This document shows, piece after piece, positions 29,930 to 39,523 of a stretch of DNA of 64,000 nt. Origin of the DNA: CAVYXK01 sp963772445 (GTDB lineage: Bacteria > Pseudomonadota > Alphaproteobacteria > Acetobacterales > Acetobacteraceae); NCBI GenBank assembly GCA_963772445.1, contig CAVYXK010000013.1:806001-870000 (forward strand). Direction: 5' to 3'. Numbering within the stretch: position 1 is the stretch's first letter; every line of letters starts with the position of its first letter. The position numbers and the translations under genes were made by a program. The notes under the pieces were generated by a model. The model searched no databases. It worked only from the letters and a program-made list of their open reading frames with translations, and was not told the DNA's origin.

Positions 29930-30916
29930 TCACCTGCCAAGAACCGCCGGCGAGGCCGCACGCTTCCTCCCTTCCAACATATCAGCAAAATACTCCACGG
30001 TGCGCTGCAGCCCGGTCTCCAGATCAACCTTCGGCTCCCAGCCTAGCAACTCACGAATGCGTGTAATATCGGGACAGCGCTGCGACGGATCGTCCTGCGG
30101 TAGCGGCCGATGCACGATCGTCGAGCGCGACCCGGTCAGACGAATTGCCAGTTCGGCGAGCTCCAATACTGTGACCTCGTTTGGATTGCCGATGTTGATC
30201 GGCCCCGCGACCTCGGCGCCCGTCGCCATCAGCCCGATCAACCCCTCGATCAGATCACCGACGAAACAGAACGCCCGTGTCTGGCGGCCGTCTCCATACA
30301 CCGTGATCACCTCGCCACGCAGCGCCTGGACGATGAAGTTCGAAACCACCCGCCCGTCATTGGGATGCATCCGCGGGCCATAGGTGTTGAAGATGCGCGC
30401 CACTTTAATGCGGACCTTGTGCTGGCGCAGATAATCGAAGAACAGGGTCTCGGCGCAGCGCTTGCCCTCATCGTAGCAACCGCGCGGGCCCAGCGGGTTG
30501 ACGTTGCCGCGGTAATCCTCGGTCTGCGGATGAACCGTCGGATCGCCATAGACTTCGCTGGTAGATGCCTGCAGGATCGTCGCCCCGACCCGCTTCGCCA
30601 GCCCCAGCATGTTGATCGCGCCCAGCACGCTGGTCTTGGTCGTCTGCACCGGATCGAACTGATAGTGTACCGGCGAGGCCGGGCAGGCTAGGTTGTAGAT
30701 CTGGTCCACCTCGACATAGAGCGGGAAGGTGATGTCGTGGCGCATCGCCTCGAAATGCGGATTGCCGATAAGATGGGCGATGTTGTCCTTCCGGCCGGTG
30801 AAATAGTTGTCCACGCACAGCACGTCGTCACCCGCGCGCAGCAGGCGTTCGCAGAGATGCGAGCCCAGGAAACCGGCCCCGCCAGTCACCAGCACGCGCT
30901 TGCGCGTAACCGTCAT
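29930..30916 (-). CDS. UDP-glucuronate decarboxylase (UDP-xylose synthase)
   Basis: A 328-residue short-chain dehydrogenase-type enzyme. It has the NAD motif VLVTGGAGFLGSHLCERLL, the catalytic ASTSEVYGDP and CYDEGKR (YxxxK), ARIFNTYGPRMHPNDGRVVSNF and FCFVGDLIEGL. These are the signature blocks of UXS, which converts UDP-glucuronic acid to UDP-xylose with bound NAD. It is the first gene of the leftward glycan operon, so the polymer may contain xylose or a derived pentose. The frame is intact. Confidence 0.92.
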   Translation of the reverse strand: MTVTRKRVLVTGGAGFLGSHLCERLLRAGDDVLCVDNYFTGRKDNIAHLIGNPHFEAMRHDITFPLYVEVDQIYNLACPASPVHYQFDPVQTTKTSVLGAINMLGLAKRVGATILQASTSEVYGDPTVHPQTEDYRGNVNPLGPRGCYDEGKRCAETLFFDYLRQHKVRIKVARIFNTYGPRMHPNDGRVVSNFIVQALRGEVITVYGDGRQTRAFCFVGDLIEGLIGLMATGAEVAGPINIGNPNEVTVLELAELAIRLTGSRSTIVHRPLPQDDPSQRCPDITRIRELLGWEPKVDLETGLQRTVEYFADMLEGRKRAASPAVLGR

Positions 30917-31070
30917 CAGACCCGTTCCTTCATGTGTGGACGGGCAAATTCTCAGACTGATGCCAGTGACGCAAGGAATAACAGGCCATGCCCTCCCGTC
31001 ACTTGCCGCCGCCGCGTCCTCCGGGTGATGCTGCCGTCACCACGCCGCTGCGTGCGAAGGAGGATATGCC

Positions 31071-31766
31071 ATGCCCGACCGGCCGTTCACCCAGGCTGAC
31101 CTCGACACCCTCAAGCAGTGGGACACACCCACCATCTGCAATGGGCTCGAGCTCGTCGCGCCGGAGCGACGCGCAATCGGCTTCACGGTCGAGCCAATGG
31201 TGCCGATCGAACCGAAGCTGCCGCCGATCGTCGGCCTCGCCCGTGTCGGCATGATCCGTGCCAAGGAAGCGCCCCGCGGCAAAGTGGCCAATCGGCTGGA
31301 CTGGTACGATTACGTCGCCGACGCCGATCTGCCGACCATCGTCGTGCTGCAGGACCTGGACGACCGGCCCGGTTACGGCGCCTGGTGGGGCGAGGTCCAC
31401 TCGACGGTGCACAAGGCGCTCGGCGCGCTGGGCTGCGTCACCAACGGCTCCTACCGCGATATCGACGCCTGGGCGCACGGTTTCCAGATCATCGGCGGCC
31501 GCGTCGGACCGAGCCACGCCCATGTGCACATGGTCGATTTCGGCAAGCCGGTGAACGTGTTCGGCATGCAGGTGGCCCACGACGACGTGGTCCACGCCGA
31601 CCTGCACGGCGCCGTGGTGGTCCCGGCCGAGGCGGTGAAGAAGCTCCCCGCCGCGATCGAACTGATCGCCCGACGGGAGAAAGTCATCCTGGATGTCTGC
31701 CGCGACCCCGGCTTCACCGTGGCGAAGCTCCGCGATGCCATCCGCCGATCTGGGGAGATTCATTGA
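31071..31766 (+). CDS. RraA/aldolase-like family protein
   Basis: A 231-residue protein of the RraA (formerly dimethylmenaquinone methyltransferase-like) family. It has DTPTICNGLELV at the N-terminus, VVLQDLDDRPGYGAWWGEVHS, GCVTNGSYRDIDAW (the conserved GxxxDGxxRD-like active-site loop) and VHADLHGAVVVPAE. Members include 4-hydroxy-4-methyl-2-oxoglutarate aldolases/oxaloacetate decarboxylases and the RNase E inhibitor RraA. The active-site loop suggests the enzymatic branch, but the substrate is open. It is preceded by a GGAGG ribosome binding site and transcribed away from the UXS gene. Confidence 0.85.
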   Translation: MPDRPFTQADLDTLKQWDTPTICNGLELVAPERRAIGFTVEPMVPIEPKLPPIVGLARVGMIRAKEAPRGKVANRLDWYDYVADADLPTIVVLQDLDDRPGYGAWWGEVHSTVHKALGALGCVTNGSYRDIDAWAHGFQIIGGRVGPSHAHVHMVDFGKPVNVFGMQVAHDDVVHADLHGAVVVPAEAVKKLPAAIELIARREKVILDVCRDPGFTVAKLRDAIRRSGEIH

Positions 31767-31815
31767 AATCGGATGGCGTCCTTGCCGATACTACGGCAAT
31801 GCCGTATATCTCCGG

Positions 31816-32074
31816 ATGATCGTGGAGTTCGATCCAGCGAACCGCGCAAAACATGGCGTGTCGCTGGCGATGGGAGCGATCGTGCTCGAAAACCGGATCG
31901 CCGAGATGGTGGACGCCCGGCGTAACTACGGTGAAGTCACGGTTCAATGCTTTCGGCTTGGTCGCCAGGCGATTGTTCGTTTGCACTTACACGATCCGAG
32001 GCGAGACGTTCCGGGTGATCTCGGTGCGTAGGGCAAATAGACAGGAGCAACGGAGATGGCAACGGTCCGAGTGA
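31816..32074 (+). pseudogene. brnT: BrnT-type ribonuclease toxin, frameshifted
   Basis: The two frames together give a normal BrnT toxin of about 86 residues: MIVEFDPANRAKHGVSLAMG (with DPxKxxxNxxKHGVS reduced), then AFGLVARRLFVCTYTIRGET and FRVISVRRANRQEQRRW. The one-base shift is near 31940. A segment is also missing in the N-terminal DPAK...KHG motif. The reading frame overlaps the following antitoxin gene by 19 bases. The toxin is probably inactive. Confidence 0.85.
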
Positions 32075-32400
32075 CGCCGGCAATGATCGACGAGGCCATC
32101 CGCGAAACCGACTGGGCCAGGAGCGACGCGCAGACAGATGAGGAGATCGCGCGCAATGTCGCGAGCGATCCGGATGCGGCACCAATTCTCACCGATGCGG
32201 AAACCGCTGCGGCTCTTGTGCGTACGACCCGGGGCCAGCTCGGGCTTTCGCAGGCGGAGTTTGCACACCGGTTCCGGGTGCCGATCGGCACGCTGCGGGA
32301 TTGGGAACAGAGCAGGCGGCAGCCGGACGCGACGGCGCTCGCCTATTTGCGGGTAATTGCTCGTGCGCCGGAGGTGGTGGCCCAGGCGCTCGCTGCGTGA
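32056..32400 (+). CDS. brnA: HTH antitoxin partner of BrnT
   Basis: A 114-residue protein with an acidic N-terminal toxin-binding half (ETDWARSDAQTDEEIARNVASDPDA) and a C-terminal helix-turn-helix, LVRTTRGQLGLSQAEFAHRF followed by VPIGTLRDWEQ. Antitoxins of BrnT toxins commonly have such a DNA-binding domain and repress the operon. The frame is intact although the toxin is broken, which fits toxin loss before antitoxin loss. GGAG ribosome binding site at 32050. Confidence 0.82.
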   Translation: MATVRVTPAMIDEAIRETDWARSDAQTDEEIARNVASDPDAAPILTDAETAAALVRTTRGQLGLSQAEFAHRFRVPIGTLRDWEQSRRQPDATALAYLRVIARAPEVVAQALAA

Positions 32401-32467
32401 AAGGGGGGCAGAGACGCCCTGCAATGTCCGCCGTTGCGACCTCTTGAAGCCGGACTATCGACACTGA

Positions 32468-34547
32468 TGCATCGCGACCTCCGCTCTTCCGTATGCCCGC
32501 ATGATTGCCCTTCCACTTGCGCACTCGAGGTGGAGGTGCTGGACGGCACGCGCATCGGCGCCGTCCATGGCGCCGCCGACAACGACTACACGCCGGCGTG
32601 ATCTGCGCGAAGGTCGCGCGCTACGCCGAGCGCATCCATCACCCGGACCGGCTGACCCATCCCCTGCTGCGCACCGGACCCAAGGGCTCCGGCCAGTTCC
32701 GCACGATCGGCTGGGACGAGGCGCTGGACCGCACCGCCGCCGCAATGGCGGACGCAACAGCGCGGCACGGGACCGAGGCGGTCTGGCCGTTCTATTACGC
32801 CGGCACGATGGGGCTGGTGCAGCGCGACGGGATCAACCGGCTGCGCCACGCGATGCGCTACTCGCGCCAGAAACTCACCATCTGCACCTCGGTCTGCGAG
32901 GCAGGCTGGTCCGCCGGCGTCGGAGGCTACCGAGGCCCGGACCCGCGCGAGATGGCGAAATCCGACCTGATCGTGGTCTGGGGCGGCAACCCCGTCGCCA
33001 CCCAGGTGAACGTCATGACGCACGTCACCCGCGCGCGGAAAGAGCGCGGGGCGAAGCTGGTGGTGGTCGACCCCTACCGCACCGGCACCGCCGCCGTCGC
33101 CGACATGCACCTGATGCTGCGCCCGGGGACCGACGGCGCGCTGGCCTGCGCCGTGATGCATGTCGCGTTCCGCGACGGCTGGGCAGACCGCGCCTACATG
33201 GCGCGCTTCGCCGACTGCCCCGACGCGCTGGAGGCGCACCTGGCGAGCCGCGGTCCGGACTGGGCCGCCGGCATCACCGGCCTCCCGATCGACCAGATCG
33301 AGTCCTTCGCTCGGCTCTACGGCGCGACGAAGCGCAGCTACATCCGCCTGGGCTACGGGTTCTCCCGCTCCCGCAACGGCGCGGCAAACCTGCACGCGGT
33401 GACCTGCCTGCCCACCGTGACCGGCGCCTGGCAGCACGAGGGCGGCGGCGCGCTCTGGAGCAACCGCGGCATCTATCACTGGGACAAGACCCTGATCGAG
33501 GGCCTCGACGTGCGCGCCCCCTCCGTCCGCGAGATGGACATGAGCCGCATCGGCAGCGTCCTGACCGGCGACCGCCGCGAGTTGGGCGACGGACCGCCGG
33601 TGCACGCCCTCTTCATCCAGAACCAGAACCCCCTGACCGTCTGCCCGGACAGCAACCGCGTGCGCCGCGGCTTCGCCCGCGACGATCTGTTCGTCTGCGT
33701 GCACGAGCAGTTCCTGACCGAAACCGCGCGCTGGGCCGATGTCGTGCTGCCGGCGACGATGTTCATGGAGCACGACGACCTCTATCAGGCCGGCGGCCAC
33801 ACCTACATCCAGATCGGCCCCAAGCTGATCGATCCCCCCGGCGAGTGCCGCTCGAACCACGAGGTGATCAACGCGCTGGCCGCCCGGCTGGGCGCCCGCC
33901 ATCCGGGGTTCGAGATGACCGCGTGGCAGATGATCGACGCCACGCTGCGCGCCTCCGGCTGGCCGGATGCCGCGACGGTGCTGCGGAACCGCTGGCACGA
34001 CGCCGCTCTGCCGTTCGAGCAGGCGCATTTCCTGGCGGGCTTCCCGCACCCGGGCGGGCGGTTCCGGTTCGCGCCGGACTGGGCGCGGATCGGGCCGGAT
34101 CACGCGCGCATGCCACGCCTGCCGGATTATTTCGCCGTGGTCGATGCGAGCAGCAGGGAGTGTCCGTTCCGCATGGTGACGGCGCCGGCGCGGCAGTTCC
34201 TGAACACGAGCTTCACCGAGATGGCGAGTTCTCGCCGGCGGGAGGGACGGCCCGGCGTGCTGATCCATCCAGCGGATGCGGCCCGACTTGGTGTGCTGGA
34301 GGGCGGTCGGGTGCGGCTGGGGAATGCGCGCGGGGAGGTGGTGGTGCGCGCGCGGCTGTTCGAAGGCGTGCAGCCGGGGGTGGTCGTGGTCGAGAGCATC
34401 TGGCCCAGCGAGTGCTACGAGGGCGGGATCGGGATCAATGCGCTGACCAGCGACGATCCGGCCCCGCCGTTGGGGGGCGCGGTGTTCCACGACACGGCGG
34501 TGTGGGTGAGGGCCGAGGCAGCGGTTGTGCCGCTGGCGGCGGAGTAG
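32468..34547 (+). pseudogene. Molybdopterin (bis-MGD) oxidoreductase, single frameshift near start
   Basis: The product is a roughly 692-residue member of the DMSO-reductase superfamily. The N-terminal [4Fe-4S] motif CPHDCPSTC lies at residues 9-17, then FYYAGTMGLVQRDGINRLRH, VVWGGNPVATQVNVMTHVTR, ALFIQNQNPLTVCPDSNRVR and the C-terminal molybdopterin dinucleotide-binding domain (GVLIHPADAARLGVLEGGRV). A single shift near 32595, just after DNDYT, separates the cluster motif from the rest. The substrate is unknown; no electron-transfer subunit is next to it. The remaining 640 codons are free of further damage. Confidence 0.87.
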
Positions 34548-34783
34548 AGGGGCGGGTGGGGGGCGGACCTGGGTAGAAGAAAGAAAGCATAACCACGGAG
34601 GCACGGAGAAGTACCGGACAATATGTTCGCGACAGTCCTGCCGACCCGAGGGCGATTCACCGGGGTGGGGAAGGGCGTAATAATTTGGCATCCTTGGGTT
34701 GTATCTGCAGCGATCAGATTGGTATTCCGCGAATACTTGAAATCTCTTTCCATAATGGGTCTTATGCGACTTTGACAGTGTAA

Positions 34784-35263
34784 GTCACCGATAGAAATGT
34801 CACCCGCGTCACCGATAGAAATGTCACTTGGGACATCAGTCATCGGGGCGGCCGGAGTGGCGTGCGATGACGGTGATACAGGTGAGCGAGCGCGAGTTGA
34901 GCCGGCTGCGGGTTATGGTGGAGCTGGGCGGACGGTCGGCTTACCGTCGCAGCGGCGGCGGAATTGATGGGTCTCGGGCGACGCCAAGTGTATCGTCTGC
35001 GGCGCGCCTTGGCGACGACCGGGCCGGCGGGATTGGTCTCCAAGAAGCGCGGCCGTCCCGGCAACCGCAGGCGGGGACGCCGATGACCGCGCCCGGTGAT
35101 GCGACCCGGTGCCCCTCAACCTGGGGCGCCGGGTCGTCCGCTTCCGCATGCAAGCGCGACGTCAGGTCGGCGCTGTTTCGACCCGAATGACCGAACAGAA
35201 GCTGAATTTGCTTCAATCGAAGGCCCAACATCGCTTGCGCCCCGAGTGACATTTCTATCGGGG
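34784..35263 (+). mobile_element. Internally deleted ISNCY-type element with terminal repeats
   Basis: At the left end, GTCACCGATAGAAATGTCAC occurs twice in direct orientation (34784-34803 and 34808-34827). The right end has the inverted copy GTGACATTTCTATCGG (35246-35261). Between them is only the N-terminal part of an ISNCY-like transposase. The unit is about 480 bases long and cannot move by itself, but the ends could be recognised by a full-length relative elsewhere in the genome. Confidence 0.75.
34867..35086 (+). pseudogene. ISNCY-like transposase N-terminal fragment
   Basis: MTVIQVSERELSRLRVMVEL followed, after a one-base shift, by ADGRLTVAAAAELMGLGRR and QVYRLRRALATTGPAG and VSKKRGRPGNRR. 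This is the helix-turn-helix region of the ISNCY (ISDol1/IS481-related) transposases. The whole catalytic core is missing. Confidence 0.75.
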
Positions 35264-35387
35264 AGAAATCGTGACTTTTCAATCGGGCACGGACATGTCT
35301 CTTTTTTCCGAGAGGCGCGACCTACCAAATTCACCGCGCCCCCGGAATGACCGACGGCACCGGCGCGATTTCGAAACAGAGGACGTG

Positions 35388-35900
35388 ATGAGTTGGGTTG
35401 TCATTCCCTTGGACGCCAAGCGGCCAATCACGAAGGGAAGAATTCGGAAAGCGCGCTTTCTGGTCGATGAGAGCCTCGGTGAAGAGGCAGCGTTGCTGCT
35501 CCGAAACCTCGGTTGGAATGCGGTTTTCGTGACAGACCTAAACTTGCAGTCGAAGGATGACCGCACCGTATTTTCCGCCGCATGGAAGACGCGGCGCGTG
35601 CTTTTCACGCATGACCGAGATTTTTTGGACAACCGAAGGTTTCCGCACCACAGGAACCCCGGCGTTGTCGTGTTTGTTGTCGGTGCCTCGGGTGGAGATG
35701 ATGACCGATTGTTGAGAGCAGTCTTCTTGGCGCAAGCTTACATCAGGGTTTGGGGACCGGATTACATGCGAGGAACCAAGGTCGTGTTTTCGGATGACGA
35801 ACGCTTTTCAATCGAGCGAAAGGAAGAAGGCGGAACTTTGAAGACGCGCCGATTTTGGGCACCCAAACGAGGAGAGCTTTTCGAGTGGGAAGGATTATGA
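35388..35900 (+). CDS. DUF5615 PIN-like (Mut7-C-like) protein
   Basis: A 170-residue protein. The DUF5615 core is RKARFLVDESLGEEAALLL (first Asp), VTDLNLQSKDDRTVFSAA (second acidic site), VLFTHDRDFLDNRRF (third) and NPGVVVFVVGASGGDDD. These are PIN-like nucleases usually paired as toxins. The C-terminal extension (GTKVVFSDDERFSIERK... to WAPKRGELFEWE) is longer than in minimal DUF5615 proteins. The ATG at 35388 has a GAGG ribosome binding site. The stop overlaps the next gene's ATG (ATGA). The DNA is noticeably more AT-rich than the surroundings, suggesting acquisition. Confidence 0.78.
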   Translation: MSWVVIPLDAKRPITKGRIRKARFLVDESLGEEAALLLRNLGWNAVFVTDLNLQSKDDRTVFSAAWKTRRVLFTHDRDFLDNRRFPHHRNPGVVVFVVGASGGDDDRLLRAVFLAQAYIRVWGPDYMRGTKVVFSDDERFSIERKEEGGTLKTRRFWAPKRGELFEWEGL

Positions 35901-36518
35901 GCCTAACCCCGAAGCAGCGGCGCTTGAAGGCGGGAGGAGCTATCCGCGTTCATGCAAATGGATCACTGGAACATTACCCATTATCCAACGGAAGGTCGCA
36001 CCGCGATCTTGGAACTGATGAAACGGCAGTTAGTCGTCGGTGACATAGTCGCGAAATACACTTTGATCGACGAATTGCTGTCAGTCGTAATATCCCACTA
36101 CTATTTCACGAAGCCGCGCAAAGGCTTCTCGTTCCGACAGCTTTGGAAGACCAAGAAATTCCAGATTTTCGCCCATCACGTGCTTGACGACACTTACCTT
36201 CTAAACAAAATGAAACTGGTTCGTGCAATCGGGGAGATACCTGCCCCAATTAGGAATGCTATTGAACGGATCAATGCTGCAAGAAACGCGTTAGCCCACA
36301 GCTTCTTTCCCGAAAACCGGCGGCAATATCCTCCGCACAAGAAGGTAATCTACCGCGGTATGGACTTATACACGAAGCAGGGCACTGAGCAGTTCGCCGA
36401 GGATTTCGCGACCGTCAGACTGAAGTTGGACAGCAGGAATCTCGAAGTCACTGAACAGCAAGGAGAATCGGGAAAATTCAAGGCGGCGTGGCGAACAGCA
36501 CCACGGAGAGATCGCTGA
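35897..36518 (+). pseudogene. HEPN-like (RX4H) protein partner, frameshifted
   Basis: The ATG overlapping the DUF5615 stop gives MSLTPKQRRLKAGGAIRVHA and then a frame break near 35985. The text continues EGRTAILELMKRQLVVGDIV and an all-helical domain, with INAARNALAHSFFPENRR near residue 130. RNALAH is the RX4H motif of HEPN ribonucleases. The C-terminal 12 residues come from the abutting IS fragment. Partner of a PIN-like protein in one operon, it could be toxin, antitoxin or effector; that is inference. Confidence 0.65.
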
Positions 36519-37092
36519 ACAGGCTGCGCCGGCGGGCGAACAGCTTCTCTTCGATCACGTCCTTGGTACGACGCGGGGCGCGGGTTGCGCCGGTCTGATC
36601 GGCCAGCTCTTCGCCCAGCCAGGCCATGGCGCGGTAGAGCTGGTGCAGTTCGAGGCCATCCGCGCCATCGATCAGATAGGCATCCAGCCACTTCTCGCAG
36701 GCTCGGTCGGAGCCGGATACCATCAGCCGATGCAGCACACTGACAAACACCGCGCGTTCGAGGGAAAAGCCGAACCCCCGCCGCTGCGCCAGCTGTTCAA
36801 TAACCCGGCGGCAGCCGCTCTGTTCCCAGAGCCGGCCAAACAGCAGTGCTGCACCGATGCGCATACTGGCACTGCTCTCAAGGGTTGCGGCCTCGCCGCT
36901 GGAGATCAGCATGGCGGTCTCGGAGAAACGTGCGCCGGAGCGCAGCAGGGTGTCGAGCTTGCCGTCGGCTTCGAGGTCTTCGATGCGCCCGAGTGTGGCC
37001 AACACGCGTTGGCTGGTGCGCCGGCCATCGCGGGTGTTCTCCACGATCTGCAGATAGCGGCGGTCGCCCGAGGGTTTGATGCGAAAGAACAT
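36478..37092 (-). pseudogene. IS1634-family transposase, N-terminal part only
   Basis: Starts MFFRIKPSGDRRYLQIVENT and runs through GRRTSQRVLATLGRIEDLEA to the YRAMAWLGEELAD region and DLSVVLFATPP. This is the first third of an IS1634 transposase, ending where the first catalytic Asp block (DLTVVLFDTT) should be. The truncation point coincides with the tail of the HEPN-like gene, so the IS arrived there and was then deleted. A GGAGGAG ribosome binding site precedes the start. Confidence 0.85.
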
Positions 37093-37419
37093 GCGGTGCC
37101 CAGTTGAGACACCGCTCGACTACATCGATTCTCCTCCTTATGCAAAGAGATTTTCGGAATCCTTGGCGCAAACATGGCACCGCAGATCAGCGCAAATTTC
37201 AGCCCGCACTCGATCAAGCTATTGAAATGACTCGTTTCACCTCTCGCTGCATCGCAGCGAACTGTCCAACTCCAGTCAGAGACTACCTGTTCAAGCGTGC
37301 CGGATGGATGTAGGCCACAGACCTAGCTCTTATGTGCGTTGCAGCGGCTTGCGAAATTCAAGACTTTCGGGCATTTGGCTTGCCCCTGATCTATCAAGGG
37401 GTTACAGTGCCCGTAAGAT
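37093..37419. other. Intergenic gap between IS1634 and resolvase fragments
   Basis: About 330 bases with no gene. The last 90 bases before the resolvase contain the near-palindromic text AAGGGGTTACAGTGCCCGTA, a plausible resolvase promoter or res site. Confidence 0.35.
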
Positions 37420-37740
37420 ATGCCCGAAACAGAACCGCAAAACCGACCCCTCGGCTATGCCCGCGTGAGCACCTACGGGCAGACCCTTGACGCGCAGCTT
37501 GAGCAGCTACGCAAGGCGGGCTGCGCCAAGGTTTGCCGCGAGAAGGTGACAGGGGCGCAGGCCGACCGGCGCGAACTGCTGAAGATGCTGAAGGCCCTCG
37601 CCCCCGGTGACGTGGTGACGGTAAGGCGCATCAACCGGCTGGCGCGCTCGACCTTCGACCTCTTCGCCATCGTCAAGCAGATCGTGGACGCCAAGGCGCA
37701 ATCCCGGTCACTGGCGGAGCCGTGGGCCGATACCGCCACC
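37420..37740 (+). pseudogene. Serine recombinase (resolvase/invertase), truncated
   Basis: The N-terminal catalytic domain is clear: GYARVSTYGQTLDAQLEQLR with the nucleophilic Ser, EKVTGAQADRREL, and VVTVRRINRLARSTFDLFAI. Similarity ends after SLAEPWADTATST. The helix E extension and the C-terminal DNA-binding helix-turn-helix are missing, replaced by unrelated sequence. It cannot recombine DNA. Confidence 0.85.
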
Positions 37741-37839
37741 AGCACCGTGAGACGCGCCGATCGTGTCAGTTGTCAGGGTCGGCCGCAAGTGGCGCGTCAC
37801 AGCGGGCTTCAGCGACCGTGCCCCCGCTTGCGCAACCCG

Positions 37840-38626
37840 CTAGTGCACTGCCGTCAGCTTGCATCGGAACGTCGCATAGCTGGGCTCGCTAGTTGTTGGT
37901 TCAGCATAGGTCCCGTTGTGGAACTGGCAGGGGCGATAACCCTTCAGCTCTAGCCGGATGCTATCCTTGTCAGCGGGCAGTAAATACCCTTCGACCTCTG
38001 TCGTGCCCGAGTTCTCGTCATGCACAAAAAAACTCGCGCCTTCCGGGTCTAAGTCCACCCGAATCAAAATGCGGTCGAATGGTGGCACCATCGGATTCAC
38101 CCACCGCATCATATCCCCCCAAGAGGCCGCCCACGCTGTGGTGGGTTGGGCGAGACTAATGGAATTGTCGTTGTATCGAAACGGCTGCTTGGCTGCTAGC
38201 TGCATCTTGCTCTCGTCGCCGAGAGAGAGACGGCCGTTGTCAAGCGCAATCTGCTTAAGGGGAACCGCAACACTGGTTGTGCCGAGGCCTATAATGGAGC
38301 TTACCTTCATGTTCTGGCGCTCGACTACAATGTCCTTAATGACACCCAGAACTCTCCCCCTGGGTATCGAATACACTCTTCCCAACAAGTAGCTTTGGCT
38401 GGACCGTTTTGCCATCGGCTAGTCTGGGCGGCTCTGGAGCCGGCAGGTCACAGCCGAGCACGCGCCCTAGGGCGTCGCGCGGTTGTTCGCCCCTGTTAAC
38501 CACGATGAACCTAGGTAGTGACGCGACTTGCTTGTGCAGATCACCCGGGTCGCATGGTCGTGCCTGGGCCTGTGCAGCCGCTATGAGTACCATCACGAGA
38601 ATCAACACCACGCTGCCCCGATGCAT
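37840..38626 (-). pseudogene. Exported PRC-barrel-like protein, frameshifted
   Basis: The first frame starts MHRGSVVLILVMVLIAAAQA, a Sec signal peptide, and ends in LLVGKSVFDTQGE. The second frame continues LGVIKDIVVERQNMKVSSII and VAVPLKQIALDNGRL. Together these form a PRC-barrel (GKxVxDxxGExxGxVKDIV...VPLxQI). The shift is at about 38345. The second half (37840-38200) is strand-rich with no known domain. The start has a GGAGGAAAGGGG ribosome binding site. It lies within the tail of the membrane protein gene and is probably in its operon. Confidence 0.65.
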
Positions 38627-39218
38627 CCCCTTTCCTCCCTGTTTGAGCTAAGGTGCCAGTCACGCCCGCGATAGCGCCCGGTGGCACACGGTTTGTAACT
38701 TCTATCGGACTTATTGACGAGTCCCTCCTCGTGTCGAATAGCGAGACGACCGCCATAAAAAACGCGAAGATCGCGGATATAGTGACGAACAATGCCTGGC
38801 GGGCCACAGTTGTCTGGACGGCGCCGAATTCGGGATGAGCAAGATTGACAAACTGGAGTGCCTGCATTCGGGCGCCATAACCGAGAGTGACGCTGGCGAA
38901 GGCGCAGACGACAAAGAGACCACCAGCGAGGCTCTGAGTCCCTGACGGGCGATGATCCGGGACCAGCGCCTCCCGAAGGACGAATCCAACCACGATGAAA
39001 AGGCTGAGCTGCACAGTGATTAACATTGAGACGGCTTGATCCACCGATGCGAGACCTGCGCTCAGATACGAGCCGATCTGATCTAGTCGTTGTTCGCTCT
39101 TCTGGATCGGAATGAACGCCTCGTTATTCTGGCCCACAAGGTACCGATTGGTCAGCCAAACTACCAGGAACAGCCCAACAAATAGCGCTGAGGCCCAAAG
39201 GATTTTGCGCTTAGTCAT
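38541..39218 (-). CDS. Four-helix membrane protein, unknown
   Basis: From the ATG at 39218 (MTKRKILWASALFVGLFLVV) there are about four hydrophobic segments: residues 7-25, 70-90 (SMLITVQLSLFIVVGFVL), 105-125 and 145-165 (ALFVTISAIFAFFMAVVSLF). A periplasmic loop with IQKSEQRLDQIGSYLSAGLA lies between the first two. No family is recognised. The last 85 bases overlap the PRC-barrel gene, so the apparent C-terminus (after GAIAGVTGTLAQ) may be out of frame. It was perhaps co-expressed with the exported protein. Confidence 0.55.
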   Translation of the reverse strand: MTKRKILWASALFVGLFLVVWLTNRYLVGQNNEAFIPIQKSEQRLDQIGSYLSAGLASVDQAVSMLITVQLSLFIVVGFVLREALVPDHRPSGTQSLAGGLFVVCAFASVTLGYGARMQALQFVNLAHPEFGAVQTTVARQALFVTISAIFAFFMAVVSLFDTRRDSSISPIEVTNRVPPGAIAGVTGTLAQTGRKGDASGQRGVDSRDGTHSGCTGPGTTMRPG

Positions 39219-39523
39219 GTGAAGCACGGCGTCGGCACGTTCGTTCCTCCATGGCGTCTCTATGACCTCGTGATGAGGCCGTATCGGCCCGCCCGGGGGA
39301 CAAGGGGAGGCCCCCAGGGGGCGTCGAAAGCCCGAATCCAACCCCCTATTATTCTGGCTCGTCAGCGGAAACTGTGGGTGCTTCGGGGGTATACCGAGGG
39401 CTAGTTTTATCACTCAGCCGGCCGGCTGGTGGATTTGTGGACAACACAAGCGCGTTGCCCACAACCCCACAGCCGCCACATCGGCAGAAGCGGAGATATC
39501 ATCCGCCACCACGGCAGGCATCT
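39219..39523. other. No recognisable gene
   Basis: About 300 bases between the membrane protein start and the end of the next leftward gene. Apart from the likely promoter of the membrane protein I see nothing in it. Confidence 0.35.

Noticed and set aside
32586..34691. A 701-codon open frame on the minus strand, and a 691-codon frame in another plus-strand phase, across the molybdopterin oxidoreductase.
   Set aside because: Both are shadows produced by high GC at third positions; their translations are His/Arg/Gly-rich without any domain, while the chosen frame contains clear family motifs.
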